This document shows, in pieces, positions 41,493 through 52,813 of a stretch of DNA of 64,000 nt. Position numbers and translations under genes: made by a program. Below the pieces are notes generated by a model that saw only the letters and a list, made by a program, of their open reading frames with translations, ran no database searches and was not told where the DNA came from. Numbering within the stretch: position 1 is the stretch's first letter; every line of letters starts with the position of its first letter. Source of the stretch: Lyophyllum atratum (Eukaryota > Basidiomycota > Agaricomycetes > Agaricales > Lyophyllaceae); contig JACGCN010000065.1 in the NCBI GenBank assembly GCA_014905825.1, positions 1 through 64,000 of the forward strand. Reading direction: 5' to 3'.

Positions 41493-43125
41493 AGATGGCC
41501 TCGTATGAACTGCAAGGCTACGACCTGGTGCTCGAACCGCGCGCGTTCGATGGCGCGGAGCAGTCTCTGGGATAAATGGGTTGCGCACTGCTGCAAAGTC
41601 GAACTTTCCTTGGCCGAGGAATACACTCATGATCATGATCAGGCAAGCCATGCTTTCTTCGAGCGCAAGGAACAACTCATACTCTCCGTACTGATGCACC
41701 CCGAAGCTAACTTATTCGAAGCTAGCGTGTGGCGACATCGGGCTGGCGCTGTACGTCCACGGACCCCCGGATCTCAACATCCCGAAGAATCTTCCAGAGC
41801 CCCCGCCAGACGTCCGGTACGACTGTCGCGACGGCGCTCGTCTGACATTCTCCCATACGTCCGGATACCCCCTGGTCTGGCTCGGGGAATCCCTACGCCT
41901 CCAGCTGGACGGCGTAAGTTCGGTCTCGTGGGCGCCTGGTGGCAGCGCGTGGAGCGCGGCCATGGGGCTGGAACTGGCTGTGAAAGGCCTGGATATGGGC
42001 GCATCTTGGTTGCGCGTGGTCGGTCTGGTTGGACAATGGTGTGGACCGCATAGTATAACGTTGGAACGGAGAGACCCTAAGACCTCCTCGTACCGCTTCA
42101 CGATGAATACGGCGAGCGCGGTGCAGAAAGTGTTATACAGGACAGTACCACATACGGGAAAGCACATTTCGTTCGTGCATTCGTTTCATCTCGGGGAAAC
42201 AGGTACGCTTCAAGTTTGCTGTCACGAGTCACTTTTGCAATTACAGATAAGTAGGCTGATTGGATGGAACACTAAAACTACAGCTCCCGCGCGGCCAACG
42301 CTCCTACAGCACCAAAGCGCCCGATCTCCGCCGGTCCGAAACGGACCTCCGCGCCCTTCTTTCCCACTTCTGCAGCGACGCGGAGGAGCGGCGCAAGTAC
42401 GGCGAACCCGATTTGTCCATCGACCGCCCAGATACCGAGTCGGAGGACCTCAGCCAAGCGACGCCCGTCCGCGCGTTGGGGGCTGCCATCGATTCAGGGG
42501 ACTACTGCCTCCTCGAATTCACGTCCGCGCGTCTGGTGGAGATGCTACGAAAGGACGACGTCTCGTCTAAAGTCTACATCGGCGAGATCCCCCCTTCGCT
42601 CAGGGACCATCTTAAGCTCGAGGTGCTCGGAACAATGGATGGCTCGAGCGGTGGTGCTCCCCGCCCTCCTTCCTTCGATTGGGAGGCTTGTCTAGCCCTT
42701 TTCGGATCCCGACTCACTGGCCAAACGACAGTCGGGATAATATATCCCTCTCATCACGACGGGCTCTCCCCTCGCTCGCCTCGTTGCTCGACGTGGTCTT
42801 GGGGCGACACGGACCCCTCCTTCTCCGCAGTGCCAGACCCGGCGACCCCGCACAATTATTTGCCGAGGCGTGCAGCGATGTATTCTATGCGTGGAATGTC
42901 TCGAGGGTGGTATGTGCGTTGATGGACTTATTGGAGTTTGGGGAGAAGGTGGTGTTGCTGGTTGCGTTTAGTCCGGACCGGTCGGTGGAGCCTGCTTTGC
43001 GAACCATGAAAAAAGGGAGTTTGGTGTTGGCGATTGGGGCGCCTCTGTTGCACACCGGCGGCCTTGTAGCTGCGCGATTGTTGTGTGTGGGACTGGTCCG
43101 TTTTCTTTATAGGATAGGGTATTAG
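41493..43125 (+). CDS. unrecognised multi-exon gene, model uncertain
   Basis: Long coding-like stretches follow each other on the plus strand: DIGLALYVHGPPDLNIPKNL at about 41725-41785, LTFSHTSGYPLVWLGESLRL near 41860, MNTASAVQKVLYRTVPHTGK near 42105, then a long open block from about 42290 (SETDLRALLSHFCSDAEERR, LLEFTSARLVEMLRKDD) and a last block ending at 43125 (LFAEACSDVFYAWNVSRVV, VLLVAFSPDRSVEPALRTMK). The linking exons and start are not settled; one candidate intron begins GTACGC at ~42201. I recognise no domain. Frames need changes that my splice choices do not all explain, so part may be decayed. Confidence 0.4.
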
Positions 43126-45331
43126 TTGGGTCCTTTGTTGTCCGTTTGATTGGGTTTTCTTGAATCATCGAACGTTTGCTAGTCCTGCTGATTTCCTTAT
43201 ACCTGTCATCTACATTATCATATGCTGAACGTAATAGTCGTGGTCCTAGATGGGCCGTCCATCAGATGCATATTCGTCTGACTTCGAGGAGACATGGGCG
43301 TCAGGCGCGTACAAGGTCCTACGTTGCGTCTCGGTGGTGGATGACCGGACAAGGACAAGATACGGTGGACTTGTTACATTTCGTATTGCAGGGACTAAGT
43401 TCCCCGTGTGTCTGTTGCTGTCGCAAGCCTCGAAATTCTTGGGATCCTCGCTCCTGGCTGCAGAATAAGATGAAGCGGTGTCCCTAGACTCAGGAAAAGT
43501 TAGCGAATAGGCCGATTTACGTATTGTCGAGCGGTGGGGCCTCATTTGATGTCAGTGACTGTTCTAATGGTCGGTAACCTGCTGTACCAAGAATTCAAGC
43601 TGCGAAGGCGATCGCGCCAAATTGGGTTGTTGGAGCGCAAGCTTGGTGCTGGAAGCCACCGACGACAAAGTTAGGTGTGTAGACATCATTCAGGTCACTC
43701 AAGTGTGTCGAGAGCTGCGCAAGAGGAGAATCTGTACAGTTACTCCAGAGAACCATAGATCCTCGACGTTCGAGTCGCCTGTGTAGTCTCTTATCAGGAT
43801 CGGAAATTCAGTGAACAGTGATGCTACATATAGCTTATGTCAACTCACACCTTCTCAGGAGTGTGGGGCCTCATGCATGCCCCCCGCTGCGCTCGCGGCG
43901 AGGCACCTGTCGATACCAGTGGCATACGTCGTGTTCCGTCCCTGCACAAGTCAAAGCGTGTTATGGCATGCCTGCGGCTGTGGGTGGGATCTTGTGATCT
44001 TCATTTGTGATGAGAAGTGGAGCGAGTGGCCGGGGGGTGAAGGATCTGTAACCTAATAATGCAGCTCAGTTTCTGTCGCTCGTTCTGCTAATCTGTGTAT
44101 TCGGGCGAGGCCCAGGACAAGGAATAAGGAAGCAGCCTTACACGAGTGAACAGAGCGTCTTTCCCGTTGTGACGCTTCAGCGCCTGACGCCAAAATAAAG
44201 CAGCACGACCTGGTACCGCCCATGTGGTAATCGAGGGAGGAGGGAGAGAGAAGGACTCCCGACAACCAACGAAGTAAGAGCCCCGCATCCACGTTGGTCC
44301 CGCCTTCGATGATCTCGTCCGAGTAAATGGTTGGGCCTGTTCGGCATGCGGGAAGTGCCGAAGTACTCTAGAATTACCTTATATAGGGTATCCTCTCTTT
44401 CGGGGTCAGGTCTGGGGCCCCTAGGGTGGTTGTCGGGGTCCTGGGTGAGAAACGACAGATGCTCAATTGCCTCCATCTTATCAGGGTAACGACTTGCAAC
44501 GAAAAAGGCGAGCGCCACATCATCGTAAGGGTTGACAGTCTGACTTTGTTCTCACCGCTGTCGTATGTTCGTCATACGCAGCACATAGGGGAGAAAACCG
44601 TCCAATGCGCCTGTAGAGGCTGTCCTATCGATGATATGAGCGATTTGGAGGAAGACTTTGGGCGGATCGACCATAAAACGGATGGAAGTCGAGTTGTATC
44701 TTGGATTGTGTGGCCGGCTTTCAGTGTGACGTTCCTGGGAGCGGGGACCTTCTCGGTATGGTCTTGGCATCTGCCACCAGCTCGAGATCCTATTCAAATT
44801 CCAAGGACTGGAGTGACGAAAGGTCTGTCTATGTTGTCATTGCAGCTCTCACATCCGGGCAGCACTCTCCGGGCAGCAGCGCGACCAGCGCCTAAACACT
44901 GATGCGAGCGAGCAGAAGCACCTCCTAAGAAAAAGTGCGCATGATCAGCAGACGCCGCAGTCATGCGTTGGTTCAAGTTGTCTCACGACAAAAGATGTTG
45001 ACAAGGAGTGACAAGGCTGCCAAACCTGCGCCGCCACGTGGCGGGGAACCCCTCTTCCCAAATCGGCCTTGTCCCGATGCTACGGGATGGACGATCCAGC
45101 GGCGAGTACATAATTTGGCGTGACATAATCCGTTCCTCTGTGGAGGCGCACGACGCCGAACAGTCCGACCCCATTCTGGGGATGATATAAGTATTCAGTC
45201 CGCCCTGGCCCCTCTGGGAATCGCATTTGCTTCCGTTTGCTCCCTCGCAGGTCAGCCTCAAGTGCCTCTGATACCCCACACTCGTTGCCTTTCGCCTTCG
45301 AGTCGAATCTGGGACTTGGAGTTATCTGGAG
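43126..45331. other. mostly gene-free; possible gene remnant on minus strand at 44230-44640
   Basis: The minus strand between about 44640 and 44230 holds coding-like stretches separated by plausible splice sites: RFMVDPPKVFLQIAHIIDRT, DVALAFFVASRYPDKMEAIE, EREDTLYKVILEYFG, then TIYSDEIIEGGTNVDAGLLL. They read like one protein but no family comes to mind and no start is visible. The rest shows only short frames. Confidence 0.35.
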
Positions 45332-47333
45332 ATGGCGTTTGAAAAGGTACTGTTTTTTTTTCTCGGAGCGTACGGGAGGCATGTGTGAGTTTCTGATGCC
45401 TTTTATAGTTCAAGTTGGCTGCTGAACAGGCGAAGCTGTCCGTCGACTTCTTGATCGTCGGTGGAGGTATCGCAGGCCTCGCATGCGGTATGAAACACTC
45501 TCCGATTCACCAAATACCTCCCACTAACAGTGGTCACTCCCAGCAGTTGCGCTGCGCCGAGTCGGACACCGTGTGACCGTACTTGAGCAAGACGATACAG
45601 ATACCTTTGACCGCGTGGGTCCACTTCCATTCCAGAGGGCGTAAATCTTAAAAGTGATACGTGATCGGCGTGATACAGCCGACTGGGGCATGCCGGATGC
45701 CCCCCAATCTGTCGAAAATCCTGTATCATTGGGGATTGGAGGACGAGGTCAGGGCGATAGCGATCAAGTCTGAATCGATCAGCTTGCTTGTTTGTACGTA
45801 CCTGCCCATATTCGGGTGATCGTCCGTGGCGTTTATTCATTTCGTTGGGATGGGATTCCTCGACAGATGAATCTGGGGAGCTTCTGGGGAGGCATCATTG
45901 GGATGAGGAGGTGATGAAGGAGACGAGAGGGGAGTTCGTGTTTACACACGTGAGTGAGACCGCTGTCCGCGTCACCGTCGACAGGCATGCTGACTGGACT
46001 TTTGGGTCGCAGCATTCGGCGCTGCGGAGACTGCTACGCGACGTCGCGCTATCGTGTGGGGCTGAGATACAGCTGGATGCGAAGGTGGTGGTTATAGATC
46101 CATACAATCGAACGGTCAGGCTAGAGTCAGGCGAGGAGTTGCGGGCGGATATCATCGTCGGGGCTGACGGGCCAGGGGGCTTGGCACGGCGGGAGCTACG
46201 TAAGCAGGAGGAGCAGCTGGAGTTGGGGGTTATGAGCATGTACAGGTGAGGAGTCAGGGTACTTTCGAATTCAGGAAAGCGCTCACTGACATCCCTTGGG
46301 TCATCAGTACGACTGTGCCGCGAGACTCCATCATCAAAGACCCAGATCTCGCATATCTGTACGACCAAACCTACGTGAGTATTTAGTCCCCCGTTAATTG
46401 TGCACTTCGCTAACGAGGCTCCGACAGACAACCATGTTCAATTGGTTCGGTAATGGGCATTCAGTTCTGGGATTCCCCGTCGTATGTGAAAACAAATCAG
46501 CTTGAGCGTTTCGTGGCTGACAGTTGATATAGGGAGATGGGTCAGAGTTTGGGATGTTCATCTATGCACCAAACGACGAGGACGAAGGGAGTTGGAACAG
46601 CATCACGCCACGGCGCGAGTTGGAGGCCGTACTTGCGACGGCTGAACCTAAGTGAGTCCCAAGATTCGCTTAACCGGTCAGATGTTATCAACGCGATTCC
46701 ATTGCTAGCCTCCAGAAACTAGGCAGCCTAGCGTCGACGGTGACACGTACCACACTCAGGACTTATCCAGACCTAGAAGACTGGGTCCACGAGAGTGGAC
46801 GTCTAGTGGTTGTCGGAGAGGCAGCACACCCCCTTCCCGTGAGTCAACCTCACGCGCCGCGATGATGCCACTGCTGGACTAACGCATTGCACCAGCCTGG
46901 CTCGGTCCAGGCAACCGCCATGACTCTCGAAGACGGCGCAGTCCTAGCCAAGCTATTTTCGCACCTGCGGACGGAAGACCAGATCTGCAGCTTCCTCTGG
47001 GCGTTCCAGGACCTGCGCCAGCCGCGCGTCGAGAACGTCATAGCCAAAGAGGTGGGCATCGTGTACTACATGACCATGCCCCCCGGCGCGCAGCAGGAGG
47101 AGCGAGACCGTACAATGCGCGCCAAACGCGATGCGGGGATCGGGATCCTGCAAGCCTCGGGCGAGTCGGCGCAGTCAAGGGAGTGGGGGGAGGTGAAGGA
47201 GGTGTTTGGGTATGATGCGGAGGACGAGGCGGATAATTGGTGGGTGCAGTGGGGGCTGTTGAGGGAGAGGGCGAAGGGCGTGGATGTGGGGTATGGACTT
47301 CCGATTCAGGTAGAACAAACAGTCTTTTGTTGA
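45332..47333 (+). CDS. FAD-dependent monooxygenase (salicylate-hydroxylase-like), copy 1
   Basis: A class A flavoprotein hydroxylase. MAFEK forms the first 15-base exon at 45332. The second starts FKLAAEQAKLSVDFLIVGGG and carries the Rossmann motif GGGIAGLACAVALRRVGHRV, then PTGACRMPPNLSKILYHWGL, ESGELLGRHHWDEEV, LRRLLRDVALSCGAEIQL, the DG motif IIVGADGPGG, FNWFGNGHSVLGFPV, the GD box GRLVVVGEAAHPLPPGS with TAMTLEDGAVLAKLF, and a C-terminal YDAEDEADNWW. About ten introns have GT/AG borders and join in frame after correct choice of donor, so the gene appears intact. Substrate unknown. A paralogue in opposite orientation lies at 52814-54723. The two share the EDGAVLAKLFSHLR and FGYDAEDEADNWW blocks exactly. 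Confidence 0.82.
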
Positions 47334-47869
47334 TTTTTTTTCCTTTTTTCTCTCGCTTGTCGTGCTTGGTGTTGCTCACGCTTTGATATAATTATTAGAA
47401 GCTGAAGATGGCTTGTTACGCCACTCGCTCGCGGACGACTGCGTCGTAGTGCCCCTCCAGTTTCCACTTCAGGATTAGAATTGTCGCCATGGGCGGGAGC
47501 GGCGCCCGCATGATCATGAGCCGAGTCGGAGCATAGAGAGAGTAGTCTTCTGCAATAGTTGTAGTACTGTGCCGCGAGAGATATACGGACTCCTTGCAAC
47601 CATGCACAAGAAAGGATGGGTAGCTGAGCGATAGACGCGCCGGAGTTTCTTTTTTCAATCCCAAGCTCAATCCCGGTGTCATGGCGGACAAGAGACGGAA
47701 GGTAGATGATGGGAGTTCGTGCAGCGTCGTTTACCAGGGTCTAGATGTTACTTGGTAGAGCCAGATGGTGCGGGGTGGGAATCCATCGAGAGAACATACT
47801 AACTTCAATAAGCAGTGAAGATGGCACAACGCGTTATTTGTGCAATACAAACATGGCTAAGTACCACCG
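47334..47869. other. intergenic, no convincing gene
   Basis: A 91-residue minus-strand frame (47416-47691) lacks recognisable features. Confidence 0.45.
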
Positions 47870-50053
47870 GCCCGGAACTTCAAAGCTTCAAAGTTCAACT
47901 CCAAATAATTCCAAGTTGGCACTCTGATTGCACCTTGGTGACCATTCCCGTCGCCACGGCCCATCGACACGGATAGCCAGAAGGCAGGGTTTTTGCTCTC
48001 CCTCAAATCAGCGCCCAACGATCGGAAATCAGCCAATATCTCGCTGGTCACTGAACTCCAAGGCAAGTCAGCGGCTGCCGCCTGAGTGTGAGGCCCGAAT
48101 TCTTGTTACTGAGTGCTTGCCACTCCATCAGCATTTCGGCACATCGGTTTTTGTCGCTGCTACTGCTTACCGTGACGAATGTCTACTATTAGTTTGGCGC
48201 AGGACCGCAACTACAATTCCGACTCTACCTCTCATTGGATAAGCTATGGTCGGCATGAAGGGCCCCGTAGGGTGGCAACAGATTCAGGCTGCATGGTGTC
48301 CATCGTCCTCGACGATTCTTCCATCGACCACTTCTCCGCTATCCGCTTCCTCATTGTATCTAAACAATCCCAAAACCTTGATCATGTCGTTCGTCCTATC
48401 CTACGAGTACTTACACCTGCGACGTAGCTTCTGATTTTTGGCATATAGTGCATAACAGACTGTCATGATCTCGACAGATGGATCTCCAGGAGCTCTGACA
48501 CACTATCGAACACGCCGCCATCGTTTTCGTGCTGCCTCCCAGGATACTGCGGTTATTCTAGCATCCCCAGCGTCTGGTCTTCCTATCTTCACTGTTGTGT
48601 TTGAGCTGGTCCATCCCAATGAGATGGGTTTGAATGGTGCTGTTCAAGTCGTCGCAATGGTGCCATGCTCCCAACTAGCCCTGGACCAGTCGCCTCTACG
48701 AGTCGCCTATGACCGTGTGCATCGCGTGAGCCCCACAAACCCGTCATTGCTCGTTTTTCTCGATAGCAACATCTGCTTCGAGCCCCTTCCATATGAGCTA
48801 CGTGATTACGTTCTCCCATCTGCAATCCCTGTACACTCTATTCGCGTCCTCCCTATCTTCGGCCGTCAGCGGTCATTTTTTCCCCTTGATCCTGCTATTA
48901 TACGCCATGTGGTCGACCTTGCGATATGTAATAGACCTCGTGGCTGGCTAAAAGCGTTGCTTACATATGGCCTCGTGTCCAAATCCTGGGAACATGTTTT
49001 GGACCTCTTTTTTGAACGGTTTTGCGGCGATCTAAGCGGTGAAGAACCAAAAGTGGATGTGCTCGACGTTGCATGCGTCCTGGAGAGAAGACCGGAGCGT
49101 GGTGCTCTAATTCATACCTTGAATTTTGCGAACTACAAAGGAATGTCCCCAGGTGACACAAAGACTGAAGATCCCTTTCACAGTGGTTCAGACGGATGGC
49201 GGGCTTTTCTCAAGATCTTGCAATTTGCAACCTCCCTCAGAACCGTATATCTGCCAACTGTACCTAAAATGTTCACGAGTTCGCTTGTCCGTGGCCTGTC
49301 CGATCTACGCGACGTACAAGGCTGCTTTTTGCTCCAGAGTGCACTGGCTATGGCCGACATTCAGTCATTCATCGCGAAGTGGGAGGATCTCGCTACGTTA
49401 GCCGTAACCTATTGGGTCGGGGAAGGCGATGTGGAGTGAGTCTATTTATATTCATACGCAGTAAACATTGACAGTTAATATAAAGACCTTCATCACGCCG
49501 ACTCACATGCAATATTGAAGAGCTCAGTCTTTACCGCGGTACTATGAGCGGCCACCAGTTCTTACAGTTTGTCGCAGCGCCAAGGCCTCGTCTCAAGGTG
49601 CTTCGGCTCCACCATGTTCAAGGCATCTCCAACGAGGAATTTCGATCATTTCTTTCTTTGGCCGCACCAACCCTTAGTCAGATCAGCATTTTTGAATGTC
49701 CTATGCCCTGTTCCTCCCCTAACGAGGAGCTCGCACTCGATGCGGTCATTCCTATGCTGGATAATATAACGTTCATAACAGCCCCTGGAACGCATGTCAG
49801 TGCCCGGATTCTGTCGCGGAAAATCTCGAGGACGCCGTCATCTGGTGACATTCGCACCAATATTAACATCAATTGTGCAGGCGCCGAAACGACTCTTGTG
49901 CAGGTCGCGGAAGCAATGAAAGTGACTGGGTGGGAGATGGTCTGGATTACGTGGCCAGAAGGGTCTATGTGGGATGAAGCACTCGTAGGAAAGGCAATCA
50001 ATACAGCAAAGGATAGAGACGTGACGTTGCAGTGTTTTATTACTGATACTTGA
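47870..50053 (+). repeat. inverted duplication, left copy
   Basis: This segment is repeated in reverse orientation at 61447-64000 (which continues past the window edge). It covers the unrecognised gene at 48465-50053 and about 600 bases upstream. Identity appears high in both coding and upstream parts. Confidence 0.85.
48465..50053 (+). CDS. unrecognised duplicated gene, LRR/F-box-like architecture, intact copy
   Basis: Two exons. The first runs to about 49436 and contains FTVVFELVHPNEMGLNG, VPCSQLALDQSPLRVAYDRV, PAIIRHVVDLAI, LLTYGLVSKSWEHVLDLFFE and FLKILQFATSLRTVYLPTV. The intron GTGAGT..TATAAAG then leads to LTCNIEELSLYRGTMSGHQF, RPRLKVLRLHHVQGISNEEF and FLSLAAPTLSQISIFECPMP, ending at 50053. 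The VSKSW motif followed by leucine-rich LxxLxL segments is common in Agaricomycete F-box/LRR expansions, but no clear F-box is seen. The start is uncertain: the frame is open from an ATG at 48465, but that ATG is not conserved in the second copy. The upstream part of the repeat (about 48180-48425) also contains coding-like frames. Confidence 0.55.
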
Positions 50054-50608
50054 TGTATGTAAGTATGCCACAGGGATGACTCGATCGGAACGTCTAAGGA
50101 AACGAGATTTCAGCATCCACGCTAGACCGAAACGCAGACTATCTCAAATTATGCCAGTGACAAAGTATGGGAGCTGGGACATACGGCCACTGGGTAACTC
50201 GATTTGGGGTGACCTCACTGCGGAAAATTCAGGAAGTCTACGTTTGTTCGGTCCACTTAAGTGGTGGGTGGAGGGAGCGCAACAACTGTATTCTACCGTA
50301 AGCTGCCGAAAGTGAACATCCGTGTGACGAGAAACGAGGCATTTGAGGAATGGGGCGGGGACAATCAATGAAAGATTGGGAGAGCAATGAAAGAGTGAGC
50401 TAGGACGATGACTCCGCTGTTACACTGCCCGTACAACTTCAAGTTGCTTTTTCCAACTTCCAAGTTCGAGATTCGGAAGCGCGTGATGCTGTTTACGCCT
50501 ATTAGGTTCAAAAGGACCCTGTGATCGAAACTGCTCACACAGCCACGAGAACTTGGAGTTTCGCGATACCCATACCCACATACCCCTTCGACCGCATCCC
50601 CGTCCAAA
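50054..50608. other. intergenic, no gene seen
   Basis: Lies between the duplicated gene and the RD/RE-rich gene; short frames only. Confidence 0.5.
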
Positions 50609-52428
50609 ATGGCCACAGAGTCACCCACAAAACGCAGTGGATTCTCATTCCCCTTCTTTCGACGGAACAAAGATAAAGAAAAGGCCTCCCCAGCTAAAAA
50701 TGCCGACGTTGCGGAAGTAAACCAGCGGAAAGCGCTCGTCCAGGACGGACACAAATACCTGTCCAAAGCGACGGATCTGATCAACAACCGCGACCACCAG
50801 CATGCCTTCGAGCGCGGTCATCTCGAACTTCTCCAAGACCGATGGGCCGAGTAGGTTGCTCATCGTCCACATCGAGTGTGCGCTGGTCTCACGCCACGAC
50901 TTGGACCTCTAGTTTGTACGGCTCTGCACCCAAGGGCAAGAAGCTAACCAAGGGCCTGCTTGGGCCGGAGGAATTCCGCGAAAAGGCCCGAATCTTGATG
51001 GAGGATGTCCAGGTGTGTCAAATCTGTGCGCGATGAGCTAGCTACTCATGGAGCGCCTTCTACGCATAGGCAGCATTTGACGGCATAAGGCTCGACCGAA
51101 GCGGCCCCTCCTCATCTCACCATCAGTCCTCATCTCATCACGACGAACCCAGGCCAGACCAACCACACGGTATCCTGGTAGCTAAACTCTTGAATCTTCC
51201 ATTCGCTCGTATCTAACAGCGCGGCGTCTCCTAGCAAAACCATCACACCTCCCTGCGCGATCCCGGACCCGTCCCGATGTCTGCTCCCGAACACTCCGGG
51301 TCGACGAGGGACGACCACCACCCTTCCAGAAAAGTCAGTCCATTCTTATCCCCACACCCCACCCGTTTCTGATACACGCCACAGAGCTCCACGCGCCACC
51401 GCTCCGAAGACCACATCCCCGACCCCGAAATGTCGCGCGAGAGCAGCAAATCCCACCGACACCGCAAGGCGAGTCATCTCACCGTCACCATCAACGACGT
51501 CCCAACAGCTCACGCCCACCCGCAGGACCGCTCCAAATACGATAAATACGGCACAGTCGACGAGGAGGAAGAGTACCGCCGCGCCCGCAGGGACAAGGAC
51601 AAGGACAAGGACCGGCCGCCGCGTGAGGAACGCCCCCGCGAGGAGCGCAAGCGGGAGGAGCGCGATAAGGACGGGAGGCGCTATCGGGATGAGCGCTACG
51701 ACGACCGGCGCAGGGATGAGCGGTACTACTACGATCGAGACGGTCGTAGGAGGGAGGAGCGCGAGCGGGATAGAGATAGAGATAAGGATAAATACAGGGA
51801 GAGGGACCGTGATCGGGACCGCGACAGGGGAGACCGAGACAGGGACCGATACCGCGAGAGGGACAAAGACCGCGACCGCGACCGCGATTACTACAAGGAC
51901 AGCAGCCGGCGGAGTGACCGGTACCGGGACGAGCGGTACTACGATGACCGGCGCCGGAGGGACGAACGCCGGCGTGGGGAGGACCGGGAGAGGGAGGAGC
52001 GGCCCCGGCGGGAGCGGAGCCACCGCGAGGAGGAGGGCGTGGAAGGGGGCGCGGCTGAGCATGAGCATCCACCCCACCCGCCGCCCGTAGCAATGTCGCC
52101 CACCTTCATCCCATACCCGAGTGGTTCCCCCAACGCCTCCGGTGACGAGGAGCCGCGACGCGAGCGCGATCGGCGCAGCCGCAAACGCGAGGACCGGGAC
52201 CGGGACCGTGGGCGGGATGGAGGGAGGGGTGGGGAGGGGCACGGACATCGAAGTCGCAGTCGAGGCCACGACCATGTGCCGGAGATAGTTGCAGGTCAGC
52301 AAGACTCAGATCAGATGGTGCCGTTAATGATACCCCCTCCCAGAGCACCCACCGAACCCCGATCACGATTCCAGGAGGATTTCTCGTCAGTTTATGGAGG
52401 ACGCGGGGGAGGAGGAGCAGTAAGGTGA
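50609..52428 (+). CDS. protein with helical N-terminus and long RD/RE/RK-rich region
   Basis: The start MATESPTKRSGFSFPFFRRNK is followed by a helical region (AEVNQRKALVQDGHKYLSKA, HLELLQDRW) continued in a second exon by LYGSAPKGKKLTKGLLGPEE and FREKARILMEDVQ. Short Ser/Pro-rich exons (about 51130-51330) appear to lead into the last long exon: SSTRHRSEDHIPDPEMSRES, then about 200 residues dominated by Arg, Asp, Glu and Lys in RD, RE and DRDRD patterns, a HEHPPHPPPVAMSP linker, a second basic stretch, and the end at 52428. RD/RE tracts occur in RNA-processing proteins, but composition alone does not prove that role. Joining the N-terminal exons to the long exon is an inference. The long exon could also be a separate gene starting at 51430. 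Confidence 0.5.
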
Positions 52429-52813
52429 TCATATTGAGAGAGTTGACGTCATGTATGTACAATATAGTCCCGAGGCCTGGTTATCAATGATTATATATGG
52501 TTGGGATATAGTATGGAATATGGATCCGCAATGAGGTAGGTATGTACAAGCGAGGTGAGAAGGAGGTGTGATAGCCGGTTGCCCGATAAACGTTTCGAGA
52601 AAAAAGGGAGAGTCCAAAGATAGTCCCACTTGATATCGACAGATCTGGTAAGCGCGTAGCCGCAAGGAGAACCTTCGATGGCACCCTAAAACTTGCCGTG
52701 CCCATAGAACCTTCTCGCCGAAAATCTCTTACGCCCCGATTCCTTAATCCGCAAAAGAAAAAAAAAAGAAAAAAAAATAAGCTCATGTTCCCTATATCCC
52801 AAAAGCTTCATGA

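Noticed and set aside
51346..52302. 318-residue minus-strand open frame rich in Val/Pro/Ala
   Set aside because: It is the exact antisense of the RD/RE-rich coding exon. Repeated GA-purine codons on the plus strand give an open, hydrophobic-looking frame on the other strand. No motif.
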